Shown piece after piece: positions 11,871 through 24,009 of a DNA stretch of 64,000 bases. Under the pieces are notes generated by a model. The model was not told where the DNA came from. It worked only from the letters and a program-made list of their open reading frames with translations, and made no database searches. A program made the position numbers and the translations under genes. The DNA is taken from positions 126,467,605-126,531,604 of the forward strand of contig CP136064.1 in NCBI GenBank assembly GCA_032622095.1. The letters are read 5' to 3'. Positions within the stretch are counted from its first letter, which is position 1, and each line of letters opens with the position of its first letter. Source of the DNA: Siphonodentalium dalli (Eukaryota; Mollusca; Scaphopoda; Gadilida; Siphonodentaliidae).

Positions 11871-14775
11871 AGAAAATTTACTTATAAATGAGTAAAAAAA
11901 AAATTACTCTATTTTTACTCACGAATAAATTATTTTATTGAAGAATATAAATCACAAATAATTTAAAGTACAGATTGCTAAGTATCATAATTATATATAG
12001 AACCTGCAGTTGTGAACCCATTCTGTTATTCAATAGTTTTATTTTAGTATCAAATTAAAATTTCTTCTTGAATCATGAATTTTGAAATCTTGAATCCTTA
12101 TATTATATTATATCCGCAAAAACTGGTTCTATTGGTTGCACGGTTTGAATTTTCAAACGTTGGCCTTCGTGACATAACTGATCAACTATTGAGAGTATGT
12201 ATGAAACAAATTAATATGTGCTAATTGTGTACTCTCTCAAACACCATGGTACAAAAATGTTCTTAAATTATATCTATCTCAAATGACAGTGCAAACATAA
12301 ATGCGAATTTCGTCTAACGAACAACCACTCACTTCATAAATTCATATTATAAATTACATGAATATTGCTATCTTAGTGCGGTGTCGGAAGAGCGTATTTT
12401 CGGTCCAGCAACAGACGATCACAGACTGAGTGATCATGTTCAAGCCAGATTTTTTTCCTCACAGTGTAGAATTATCCCTCTTTGGTGTCAATCTTCTCCG
12501 TCTGACAGACGTCGACGTTAAATTGACACCAGTCCACTGTACCGGCGCGGGAATAAATCAGTACCATTCATTTAAATACTCATAACTTCGAGTCATAAGT
12601 TAACAAGAGAATATATATATATCTCTCTTTTTTTAAACTGTTTCTTGAACTGATCTGCACTGAATGATATAAACTACTAGCTGGTGCCGGGGCGAAACGA
12701 ACAAGCGCGGCGAATTGAAACCCAAATCGTCCTTGCAGTTGCATGGTGCCGTCGAATTGTCGGACAGCATATTAACTCGACAAGACCCCCCGCTGTACGA
12801 ATAATCCAAATATCCCACCCACCCCATCCACGGTCTCGATGTTTAAAATACCGGGCATTTTATATTCTGCAGCGACACAATTGTGGAACTTAACAAAAAT
12901 AATACCACATTTTTTCCTCAGATGCGAAATGACCAGTTTTCTAACAGTATAGAATTATCTCTCTTTGTCGACATTATAAATCTGCCAGTTCACCTAAGAA
13001 ATTTTCAATATATTTTCACGGGTTACTGGAACTCATGCTCCGCGAGTTCCGAAGTCTAGATTAGTAGTACCTCTTCCGAGTTTTGCCTGAGTTCACTTCC
13101 GATCTGCGCACGGTCACTGGGGATTTTCCCAACGTTAATAACGCAAGTTTTCCACAACGACGAAATATATACATGTGTTCATATGTTCGATATAAAACTC
13201 CAAATTAGACTCAGTTTTGTTTGGAATTAATCTCTAAAAATTGTTGCAATACGCAAGTTTGGTAAATGGTCTAGTACAACACGTCTATATCCGCAAAGTC
13301 ATGAAATTAGTTAACAATTAATGTTTATCGGTTTTATATAGAATCTCGTACGATGTTCAGTATTTAATCACGTTCACTGTCGTGGTGTTCTATGCATGGT
13401 CTATTTTATGCCATATCTATGGAGTAATCATATATGGAATTGTAGTAACTATCTTAATTTTCCACAAAAACTCATAAGTGAACTCATGGACTAGAAATCG
13501 ATAATTCAACTGGACCAAAATCGGAAGAGGTATATTCTCTCTCGTGGAGCTGTTCCTACCCCGTGATAGGGGCCTATTAGTCGTTTGATGACTTTGATCA
13601 GTAAATGATTTTGATCAGTAACGCAAATTCCGTTATTATAATCAACTTATATAATAATATAAAATAATAATAAAATAATATTAAATGAAAAAAATTGACA
13701 CCATCGTTAGCGATGGTACATAATTGTATAGATAAGGTGGTGTAAGTTTCATTTTCATTTGAAAAAAAAATGTATTAGTGTGTCCTAGCCGGCGTCCCGG
13801 AGTAATTGGAGCTTGCTAAATAAATTTTGGATTTAAAAGTGTGGCCAATTTGATAAGTATCGAAGTATCGAAGTCTTTTCCTGTATCAATTATAATGCAG
13901 ACGCCGATTGCCGCATAATCTATCATTTCCAATTTCCGGTCCAAATTCGTGCTACCTTACTCGTATTTACAGTACTATTTTTCGCTCATTTTTAAATTCG
14001 CGCACTTTGAATTCGCGCACCTTGGGAATATACATAAACCCAAATAAATAATGGTGGCGACAATTCATGTATAAATCTAAAGCTTCCATCGTGTTCTCGT
14101 GAACTTTAACCCAACATGTTGGAGTTATGAAATAAATTTTATATACAACGAATTAACGACACGTATGAACCATAGTAACAATTCCCACCTTCAACTGGAA
14201 AGTTGTGAAAATATACCACATGTATAAATTATACACTAATTATAAATTTCCACAATTTCTAATGATAACTTATAAATAACCCGACCGTCAGCAAGTGTAG
14301 TCAGATCAGTGTTTTCAGACAACTGTAATACCGAATTATTATATAGTTCACTGGACTTCCGGTTTAAATATGTAAACAGTCGTTACGAAATCGCTCTCGG
14401 AAAATTCGCGAATATTGTCCGTTCGCGGGAGCCTAATATTGGACTGGAATTTCTTAAAAGATCAGTTTTATTATACAAGAAGGGATTGCGCATATTCTTT
14501 ACCCCCTAGTGTTTTGTGATTTTCGAGATCGGTATGTGACTTTTGAAAACTATATTTCCACCGGGTCAGCTTCTAACCCATTAAGTACGTAACTCAGCCC
14601 AAAAAACAGTGACATCGAACACAAATCCTCGAAGACGAAACTGAATTTCAGCGCCCAATTGTGACTACTCTGATCGAATATTACGTGTGTCTGGACTAAT
14701 TAACTGCTGTGATATAAACTATGTTCGCGCCTTATATATTGTGCAGCATTCGTACGCTGGTGATTAATAACCACT
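11871..14775. other. intergenic with small inverted repeats and a MITE relic
   Basis: At about 12483-12532 there is a short palindrome with arms TGGTGTCAAT and ATTGACACCA. At 13947-14035 a relic (CTTACTCGTATTTACAG, CAGTACTATTTTTCGCTCA on the plus strand) matches the better preserved MITE at 17288-17397. No gene is supported. The short open frame at 14309-14509 has no recognisable domain. Confidence 0.5.
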
Positions 14776-15691
14776 ATGCCCACAGAATCCGAAGTTACCG
14801 ATATCACCAATCAGAACCAATCACTCACGATAATGTCGTCTAATTTCAACAATAGCAATAGTGATAACTATATTCCTATACATCAAAAGTGAGAACTGTT
14901 GACAGGGAAGAATTCACCATGCTCAGAAGTGCGGTGGAGCAACATGGCGTTCAATCTGCAGTTGAGTTTGACAGCACAGCTTCTCAAAGGAACAACACTG
15001 TGTCGGTAGATGATTTGGTGACCATGTCACACCTTCCTAAAGACAAATTCACCAGTGAGCTACTATATATAACGTAGCACAAATTCAAACGCATCGCAGA
15101 AGCTCAACATCTGAGCACTGAATTAACCACATGTGACTTAAAACAGCGCTACCAACGCTCGGGTGGCGGCCCTCTGGAAAACAAATTAGCCGGGGACATC
15201 TATCAACTCGTTATATATATATCGGTGGTGGTTCTATCAACGACATAAAAGACATTCTGACCCCAATGCCCCCTGACGAACTGATATCTATCGCTCAACC
15301 ACCCCGCACACCAACAAATCACTGCCCATGTGGATCAACTTGCATGCAAGACAAATTTATAGAGATCCACAGCACGATCACACTGATGAAAGCGGATATT
15401 ACATCCACAGTCGAACATTCAGATGACTTACTTGCTAAATATAAGTCACTTGATTCTGATCTTGTGCAAATCCGCCAAGAGCTGTCCAGCCTAAATAGAG
15501 AAATCGGGATAGTTGCGTCTCAGTCCCAATCAAACAAAATTGCTCTTGGTGACATTAAAAAGGCAAGCTCATGTGGACCAAGAGACATTCGAAATTCGAC
15601 CTTAAATATCTCCTTTCTGGATGTTTATAAAAAACTTCTTTTCACATGTGCTTCCATTTATATATCCATTTTGTTGAGTACACAATCCTGA
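14776..15691 (+). pseudogene. broken coiled-coil ORF, probable mobile-element origin
   Basis: Coding-like stretches run in the same direction over about 0.9 kb. They start at an ATG (MPTESEVTDITNQNQS), then show a segment with FTMLRSAVEQHG, a segment with HKFKRIAEAQHLSTEL, and a last part with CPCGSTCMQDKF followed by a coiled-coil-like helix (LDSDLVQIRQELSSLNREIG). The Cys pair just before a coiled coil resembles the first ORF of endonuclease-bearing retroelements in invertebrates such as the one at 2880-3660, but this is inference. The frame is interrupted about three times, so it is a fossil. No reverse transcriptase follows. Confidence 0.4.
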
Positions 15692-16140
15692 TTACAGAAC
15701 AGAAAACATTTTCCAGATACGTTGAGAAATTCCAAAATTGGGAGTTTGACTAAATTCGGGGGCCTCAATTTCTGAAGAATTAGCTAAAATCCATATTTTA
15801 GGGTCTAGTATTTTAAAAACTAGAGAACAATGAAGGGATATCTTACTGTTGTATTAGTTGCCTCACTATATTGTGCACAAAATATGATTTCTTTATGCAT
15901 CTATGATCGAGAAGACAAAATATTCTTAGACACAACTGGTGATAAAATACCATATTTGAGGTCATACAACTCAATAAATTGATATCCATATGCCCTGTAT
16001 TTCTCATAACCTCTTACATATACTAGGTTAAATACACTGTGCTGGAATTCCTAAACACATATCTGCCATAATCAACTTCTGGCCCTATGAATCCTTTGTA
16101 TTGACTCTTTTCCAAAAATGCCATTTTGGACTGTTTTATG
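15692..16140. other. intergenic, nothing recognised
   Basis: AT-rich sequence between the broken ORF and the foldback element. No signal is seen. Confidence 0.5.
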
Positions 16141-16915
16141 GTGTTTTTGTCCATTTTAAAGTTTTTTTTGTGCTCAAATAGTAAACAACAATGAATACAA
16201 TTAGTGTTTAATGTGTAAAATCATTTGAACGTTCCTCCTAAAACACTTAGTGTTGGGAAAAATATGATTACATTGGTTATGCCAATCAACAGTCACTGGA
16301 TTTCACATATTTTTCAAGAAACTGACTGCAAATTTGAATGTTGATAATGGGGTAGGTGACATCACCAAAGGCTATGATCTTGTCACCATATTCTAGTCAT
16401 TGGAGACAAAGGGTTGTTTTATTCCAGTTTGTGCAGATTATTCTTGCATGGTAAACAGTTTAGTACTTTAATAATTATTAGATGTTTATTTAGAGCTTTT
16501 ATCAGCATGTTATATAGAACCAGCCCGAAATAATGATTCGCCATTGAGTTAACGGCAACAAAAATGATCGTAGCTCTAAATATGAACATCAAAACAGGAA
16601 GCAGTTTACTCTGTATGAAAGAATTAGGTTTGTAGGAGCTGGTGATGTTAAAGTTTTATGCATCAATGTCCATATTTTCTAGATTTTGTCAATATGGTTT
16701 CCCCTACCCCATTTTTCAGATATTCAAATTTGGCATCAGTTTCGGGAAAAATTAGTGAAATTCAGTGACATTCATTGACATATCCAACATAAGGCATTTA
16801 TTTCAACACTAAGGTGTTTCAGGAGGAAAGTGCAAATGATTTTGCACATTAAACATACATTGGTTTTACAATTTATACACAAAAACCTTTAAAAATGAAC
16901 AAAAAAAATTGTTCT
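16141..16915. mobile_element. foldback element with ~240-bp inverted arms
   Basis: The left arm (16141-16396) and right arm (16680-16915) are diverged reverse complements. Shared blocks include TTTTGTCCATTTTAAAG, GTGTTTAATGTGTAAAATCA, CCTCCTGAAACACCTTAGTG-like, GACTGCAAATTTGAATGTTG and AATGGGGTAGG. About 280 bp of unique sequence separates them. No ORF inside. Target-site duplications are not evident because both ends are A/T-rich. Confidence 0.7.
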
Positions 16916-17287
16916 GCCACAATACTGCAGCGGGCCCCATATTTGACTGTGATCGTGTGTCCTGGTCTCGCACAAAAATATTACGAGTTAGCCCCATCCT
17001 TCTCGGCCTCTCGATCTATTATATAGCTTTACACTAAAAGGTATACTCTTGAATATATAGCTTATTAAGGCTTCGCCCGGATTAGTTTTGTGACAAATTG
17101 ACACGAGACCAAGTCCTGGATAGGGTCATTCATTTCTTTATTACTATTAGCAGTATATATCAAACTGACCGTCCATATATATTGATCTGAAATCTGGTGC
17201 TACAAAGTTGTTATTATACTATATTATTATTCTGATAAATCGTTATTTTTATATAATCTTTAATTTTCATATTGTAAAATTGTTGTG

Positions 17288-17397
17288 TACTTTACTCGTA
17301 TTTAAATTCCGCGTGCAGTACTATTTTTCGCTCAGTTTTAAATTCTCGCACCGTTTATAAAGATTTGGCATGCGCGAATTCAAATGCGAGTAAGGTA
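17288..17397. mobile_element. small MITE, 110 bp
   Basis: The ends TACTTTACTCGTATTTAAATT and AATTCAAATGCGAGTAAGGTA form an imperfect inverted repeat. The interior (CAGTACTATTTTTCGCTCA) is shared with the relic at 13947-14035. Confidence 0.6.
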
Positions 17398-17493
17398 TTT
17401 ATATAAACTCATATAGTACACGGGGTGTGGGAGAACCGCGACGTGAGGATCTGTTGCATTATTTACTAATACCCATCAAAATCTAGACGCTGG

Positions 17494-17636
17494 AGTGAGT
17501 AAAACCAATAGGATAACATTTTAGAAGTCAGGCGACGGTTCGTTTTCCGATAAACGACGAACCGTCGCTTGCCTGTTATCGGAAAACGAACCGTCGCGTA
17601 CTTTTAAATGGCGATTCTATTGGTAATTTACTCACT
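17494..17636. mobile_element. hairpin MITE, 143 bp, with nested palindrome
   Basis: The outer ends are AGTGAGT and ACTCACT, followed by ACCAATAG and its complement. Inside, GCGACGGTTCGTTTTCCGAT at 17532 is inverted at 17577-17597, and a second inverted GACGGTTCG/CGAACCGTC lies at the centre. This gives an almost fully double-stranded fold. No coding capacity. Confidence 0.8.
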
Positions 17637-17716
17637 GTATCATCTATAATTTGGTGTATATTAGTAAATAAAAAGGAAAAGTCTCAGTCTCGCTCCTAAA
17701 TGAGTATACAGAGAGT

Positions 17717-17840
17717 AATCAACTGGCTTCAATGATTACGCGATATAATTCACGAGGTGGCTGGAGAATCCCGAAGCGAATGAGGGGTTTTACCAGTTAT
17801 AGCCGAGTTATATCACGTAATTATTGAAGCCAGTTGATTA
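17717..17840. mobile_element. inverted-repeat MITE, about 125 bp
   Basis: AATCAACTGGCTTCAATGAT at the left end is the reverse complement, with two or three changes, of the sequence ending at 17840 (ATTGAAGCCAGTTGATT). Arms are about 32 bp. Confidence 0.75.
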
Positions 17841-18381
17841 TTCTATCTGATCAATACATCAAAATGACGTAAAATTCGACGTTATTCCTCTGCGTTATTC
17901 CACAGGTGAAAATCACAATGTCACAGTATATAGCGGCTACGGTGACGATATGACATTTAATTAACTGTGAAATCTCTATAAATCACACATAGATAGGTAA
18001 TAAAAGAAACTAACTGTCTCATTGAAATGACAAAATAATTTAACTATATCATATTATTGATGAGCAAATATACTTATAACAATATATCCATCGCTGACGC
18101 TCTCTATAGTATATACATAAAGCCCATAACATATTAAACATTAGCTTTATGAATATAATTGAGCTTTATTACTATAGTACTACTTTTTCGGGTTAATGAT
18201 ATGCTTATTTGTTCTCAAATTCAACCTCACTGAATATTAATAAGGTGACGTTGATTACGTCAGACCATTTCGGCGAGACGTTCTGATCGAATTATTCGTC
18301 TGAAAAGGCTAAAAAATCAGTTTCTCTGGCTAATTTCTCGCGAATTAATAATATCGGCGATGGATAAACCAAATATCAATA

Positions 18382-18542
18382 TATAAGTATGTTCCATTAA
18401 TAAGTTTATGTTCACTCGTAGGATTTGGCACATAATAATTTTTCTTTATAACACATTTTATGTACAAAGCTTTTCTGATAAAACGTCAAGGAACATGTGA
18501 AAATGTCTCCGGGCTATCGGACCTTAATGGAACATACTTATA
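18382..18542. mobile_element. short inverted-repeat element, 161 bp
   Basis: A perfect 19-bp inverted repeat, TATAAGTATGTTCCATTAA at 18382-18400 and its complement at 18524-18542, bounds 123 bp of unrelated sequence. It is a likely MITE. Confidence 0.6.
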
Positions 18543-21500
18543 CATAATCTCTAACGGTCTATATTTTGTCAAAGATTATGTTCATAATTGATAATATGTG
18601 ATATGTATATTTTTCTACTGTAGAAAATTAGCGATCTAAACAAAATAAAAAATGAAGGCATATAATTATTAGTCTTTTAATTATACAGTCACAGGCACAC
18701 TAGCCTTTTGTGGGATCTTTTTTTCATATCCAGAATGTACTTGCATTCGACAGTCATGTGTCATCGGTGGCGTAATTCTTTTAAGTGATACTATAACTTC
18801 GATGGACAACATAAAACAAACTCACGGTGCATTGAAATACAGACAACAAATATAAAGTCAACAATTGCAACATTCAACAACAGTCAACAAGTTTGGACTT
18901 TTGTTGCAGCCCTGTTGTATACGCCGCGATTGGTAATTAAAAATACAATGCTCATTTAGCCAAAGAAAATGCATGTCATTCCATGCATGTTCTTTGTTTC
19001 TAGCCATTTTAAGTATCATACGCCATCGTAGAGGCATATATTTTGGAGCGTGTTGGTCGGGCCAATCTCACATGGCCACGTCAGATTTAGTTATTATTTT
19101 ATTTTCCCTTTATATATCTGCGTATCGTCAGTTTCAATACTTGTTTATATATATCCTATGTATGCATACTGTGGTGGCTCTGCAGTCGTTATAACTTTCA
19201 TTATGCCAAATTGTTAAACCGTTTCATGCGCCCCTGCCATAACATAAATAGCCTGACCACCAAAATTTAGCAAATCTAAAACAGATGTCTCCGACATTAA
19301 ATGTGTGAAAGATATACAGACCGCCTAAAGATTTCTGGAGCTATGTTATTAGGGCAGACGTGCCGGACATTTTCATTACGATGTCTCCAGAAGGTGAATT
19401 TAATTAGGCTGTCCAGCATAGCCGGCTAGCGCTGAGTAAATTCAGTGCCCTCTGGGAACCTCATCTGAAGTTAGTTGATTATTTGATCAAGGAGATTTGG
19501 ATCACAAGAGGGTTAATTTGGTGCTGCTAAATCGCCTATGCGAGGGGGAAACATCACTTATTCACCCTCTGAGGACCTCATTCTGCATATGTCTGGCAAG
19601 TTATTTTGAGGCCTGACGCTAGTGTGAAATCAGAAAGAAAACTCAAGTCTGAAACCAGCTGACCGTCGACAACATGCATGTATTAGTGACACATGCCGAT
19701 ACTGGGGAAAAGAAAATTAAATCTTTCACCATGTCGATGATCGAGTACTGCTGAGCTTTCAGATGAGAATTTAAATTGCTGGGGATGCCGTGACGGTCCC
19801 GAACAGATCTGATAAGGGGTCCACATGCGTGTAACATGTATTATAGCTAAAGGCTGAATAAAACCAAAATCATATGGAATTACAGTGAAAATATAGATCG
19901 TGTGTTTAATTTCTTGAATTCTGTGCGAACAATTGAAAACATCTGGAAAATAACTGACCACGGAAAGTAATTTTGAGAGCATATATGAAGTATATCAATA
20001 TTTTGTTGTATCTCAACATATATCTTGTGCCTCCTCCCAAATTAAGCAGACAAAATAAGCTTGATTGTTCGTCACACTCGCGGTTCTGACTGTCCCCGAA
20101 TTATCCTGGAACAATCGGGACCATGTGCGTCGACACTAAAAAATATTTGATTAATTTAGTGATGTGAAACCCTCCGATTACGAATGGAATAACAAATAGT
20201 TATGCCAAAATAGGTTATTTTCATAAATTTGATTCCAAACAATCAGAAAACAGGGTCAATGTTATAACCGAAATATACTCAATGACTGTTAATCATTGCA
20301 TGACGTAATGTTTATGTCCAATAATGCGTTCCGAATAAATTAGTAAATATTTACGTATATGTAGTTCAACAGTTGCATTCTCTCAAATGGTACAGTCGAC
20401 GTGGTTGGAATTTTCGACAGTCCACAGTTAATGCCACATTCTTCCAATGAGGATAATGTTTGGTTACTAACAGATTGGTTTTATTCAATGAAATAAGTCC
20501 ACAATATGTCTTCAACATATATTACCGGTGTATACATTAAATGAAAGGAAAATTATCACCGATATTACTCGCGTATCAGCCTTTAGCCAGAAACTCGTCA
20601 ACGTTGAAGCTATAGATACGACGGCTTTCTAAATTTATGCATACATATTTTTTTAAAGCATAATTTATACTTTGGACTGCGAAAGTATGCAAATTGGTGT
20701 TGGAAGATTGTCGTATCTATATTGGCGCCGTTGACGTGTTTCTGTTTCCGGGTCACACCACTTGGAGGAATTTCCGAAGAAATTGGCTTATTTTTGTGAC
20801 CCAGGGCACCCCCACCACCCACAGGACATTTTTACGCGATTTGGCCGGTTGGCACATCGATAATAATCAGAAAATGCACAAGCAACCATAGTTTATGTGT
20901 TTACGTGTTTTGCGGCTCGGTAATAACCTGAGACCGCACTATGCCGCAATTCGCACACACAATTTTATGTCAATTGATTGGCAATATTAGTTTAATTCCG
21001 ACTGAACGATAAACGTTATTCGCGGGGTCCCCTTTGTCATATTTTGCACTGTAGATCATACCATGAATATCTATTCTCTTACTTATAGGTCCTACGCCCG
21101 TATATAGATCATATTCCACCAGTAAACATTCAAACCCTGTGAACTGTTTAAAGTTTTGACAGGGAATTATAAGCGATTGTGCCATGCTTATAATTACGAA
21201 GATATATTCCCTGAATTATTTTGTCAACATTATAAGGTTTCCTATCAAAGCTTCAAAAAGTTCCCAGGTTTTGTTCCGGTGGAATATGATCTCTATGGGC
21301 ACAAGCAAGAGTGGATATTCATAGCATGATCCAATTTGGCGCGTGCCGTTGCTCAATCGACAGCTCCGTAATAACCAGATCATGCAACTCGGTTTGACCG
21401 GAAATTAAGTTGGTTCAAGTTTGAGATAAAGGGGATCTCACTAAAGTTTCTATTTTATACGAAATTTATCAATCAAGTTCCCTTAATTTGATTTGAGCTG

Positions 21501-22160
21501 AGGTTTACCGAGGTTCAAATAGGATGTAGTGGACAAGGTTGATCAATTATGTATAAAATAGAACATGTTTATTTGTTATACCGATTATCAGCTGATATAG
21601 TGTTATAGACATATATTGTACACTGATTGAAAAAAACGCACTATTTTTATGTTAAGGACATGCTACTGCAGTAAATCTGACAATAGCAACATAGCTAGGG
21701 TAATTTATTCTGATGAGTTTGGCATAAGATTACTAAGTTGATACTTGATAGACCGTTCCAACATTGGTCAAGTTTCCTGTTTGCATTTTATTATTTCTAC
21801 GAAGGACAGAGGGCAAATGCATCAAAATGCTGCTGCCAACATATTAGTTACACACATCTATTGAGTGCACATCTATATTGATGGATTGTCGATGCCTTTG
21901 CACTCTGTCCTTCAACTATTCATAATAACATGTGAACAACCAGGAACTTTGGCATTTTAGAGATAATCACACAAGAAGTCACCAATTGTTTGAGAATCCT
22001 GGAGAATCACTAAGAATGTGGTTTTCTGTAGTTCACAGAATGGTCATTGTCTACCAGTAGAACGCAGATTTGTACCTCGTGATGTCACGACATGTACAAA
22101 CATGTATATTGGTGATCGCAACGCTTTGTATGCACTTTAAAAAATGACAACTAGTCATTA
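18543..22160. other. intergenic, MITE relics only
   Basis: Two degraded copies of the 5.5-kb hairpin module lie at 19383-19463 and 19497-19586. A weak inverted repeat (ATAGATACGAC / GTCGTATCTAT) brackets 20609-20725. Several open frames of 60-100 codons here have no recognisable domain. I see no gene in this 3.6-kb stretch. Confidence 0.5.
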
Positions 22161-22305
22161 CCTTGTGAGTCTAAAAATACACCCCCCCCCCCCTAAATGA
22201 ATAAGGAAAAAATTTACGTGTAAATTTTTTACGCCTAGGTACCCCCCCCCCCCCCCCCCCCACCCCCGGTACGTTGTGTCCCGAAGTTTTTTTCCGGTCC
22301 CCCCC
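22161..22305. repeat. poly-C tracts
   Basis: Runs of C interrupted by TAAATG and by a T/A-rich stretch, at about 22183-22195 and 22243-22266. They are low complexity and are likely places for sequencing or assembly error. Confidence 0.85.
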
Positions 22306-22457
22306 CTGGTATATTCGACAAGTGCAACCGCATTTATGTCTTCGCCATCATTATCTATCCACGTTACCCTTCTTTTATAACACTTGCTCAGCTTGTGTGT
22401 TGAGTACCTCCTATGCACTTTTAAGATTTCTTCCTCTGTGGGTTGTACCTGCATTGT
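22306..22457 (-). CDS. possible exon, unrecognised
   Basis: On the reverse strand an ATG at about 22454 opens MQVQPTEEEILKVHRRYST, then HKLSKCYKRRVTWIDNDGED and INAVALVEYT before the poly-C tract degrades the frame. The composition (charged, Trp and Tyr present, no simple repeat) looks coding and unlike its surroundings. I cannot name a family. A plus-strand frame beginning at 22482 overlaps only its upstream side. It may be a pseudogene fragment cut by the C-rich insertion. Confidence 0.3.
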
Positions 22458-23408
22458 TGACGCCTTACGTACACACGGACGATGGACGACAAAGCCATGG
22501 TAATAGCTCAAACTTTACAAAGTAAAGTTGAGCTAATAAGTTTGTGTCAAAATAAGGAGATGAATTGTGCATTATTTTGGCCGATTGTGTGCAACCAGAA
22601 CAACAATTATAAGGTCGAAATCAAAGTAGACATGTCAGTACGTGCTTTAAATCCTCTTAATTCAATACATTCCTGCTAGGAATTGCGATTCCAAAAGGAG
22701 ATATCTGCTCGGAATATGGATATATCTGCAGATAAATGCAGGGATGGCCAGGGGGTGGGAGTGCAATATTAAGTGCCATACACAAGGTCCATTTGGGTAC
22801 GTGGGTGAGACAATTTGCCATATATATTAAAGTCTGAATATTTCCTCGGCAACAATGGAAGTTGGCAAAAACAGACATTATGTCACATACATATAATTAT
22901 ATACACCTTGTTTCCAGTATGATTCAGTTTCTTTCATGTACACATCAACTTGAAAAAAACCCTCATATGCTTTGTTGTATAGTTTTCTAGTGATCTGTTT
23001 AGACCAGATCCCTTTAAGGAATGAAAATTTGGTATTGACTGGGGAATGAAATTCTTATATAAACTCGCGGACACGTGTTGTTGACTTTTTTCATGAAGAT
23101 GAAAAAAATCCACTGAAAATTTATTTTTACTCTTAATAACCAGGTCAAAAGTCTATTATCATTTTGGGAGTATTGGAAAATACATTAACACCAGGGTTTC
23201 TCCGCAAATCGCTGTTGTCGTGGGCCTATAAGGGTGGGTGTCAAAACTTTGTGGGAGATAAAATGGGTTGGTATCTAAATTCGGCAGTCCAAAAAAATCA
23301 ACCTTGTGTATGCATTTTTATTCACCTCCCCTCTGGGATGGCATCATGTATCCGAGGGCGTATTCACTCTTAATAGCATTTTGTAGTATTTCTACACAAA
23401 TGTGTAGT
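22458..23408. other. intergenic with a short dispersed repeat
   Basis: AGTGCCATACACAAGGTCCA followed by TTTGGGTACGTGGG at about 22771-22806 recurs near 29108-29143 with few changes. Nothing else is supported. Confidence 0.45.
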
Positions 23409-23638
23409 AGAGGAGAGCGGGATCGGTTGTAACACTTTTTAGATTGTTCAACATTACAAGCTAGCCGCAGCAGAAAATGGAACGAGAGTTGTGTGGTATG
23501 CTAGTTCAGTATTCGTGTTATAATAATGTTTAAATACCGTTTTGAACTATAACGGCACAACTCAAATTACTTTTCATATAATTAGAGATATCGGCCGTGT
23601 TACAATTGCCCCTGTTACAACCGGCCCTGGTCTCCTCT
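23409..23638. mobile_element. MITE, 230 bp, 25-bp inverted ends
   Basis: The ends AGAGGAGAGCGGGATCGGTT and its diverged complement (AACCGGCCCTGGTCTCCTCT on the plus strand) form terminal inverted repeats of about 25 bp. GTTACAA is repeated just inside. No ORF. Confidence 0.65.
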
Positions 23639-23643
23639 AATAG

Positions 23644-23955
23644 TACACAATTTTATCCTGCTAAATATTGTGTAGAAATGATCAATATTAGAAATAAGTT
23701 GGAATATGTTCCAAATACCGAATAATCGGGGAATATCTACACAAAAAATTGTAACACAAAAATTTCAAATCGGGACCATAATTTTCACTGCAATATTTTT
23801 TTCTAGTTTTGTGCCCCAAATGGCAATAATGTCATTTACTAACTATTATTTACACGAATTATCCTCGATTATTCGATATTTGGAACATCTTCTAACTTAT
23901 TTATAACATATTTTTGGTCATTTCTACACACTATTTAGCGGGATAAAATTGTGTA
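23644..23955. mobile_element. MITE, 312 bp, ~70-bp inverted ends
   Basis: TACACAATTTTATCCTGCTA at the left is mirrored by the right end (TAGCGGGATAAAATTGTGTA). The homology continues through TTGTGTAGAAATG / CATTTCTACACA and ATAAGTTGGAA / TTCTAACTTAT to about 70 bp. It can be read as TA-flanked with ends CACAATTTT...AAAATTGTG. It lies 54 bp from the 3' end of the transposase ORF and shares the TGTGTA/TACACA theme with 52592-53382 and 58665-59045. Confidence 0.7.
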
Positions 23956-24009
23956 GTCTTACAACACAATACTTCTAAGCGTGTTGTCCATATGACGGAT
24001 ACATCCTTG

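Noticed and set aside
12672-12840. GC-richer stretch as a tRNA or snRNA gene
   Set aside because: No cloverleaf, A/B boxes or snRNA signature could be laid on it.
16141-16915. Tail-to-tail SINE pair
   Set aside because: No polymerase III boxes and no A-rich tails at the expected ends; a foldback element fits better.
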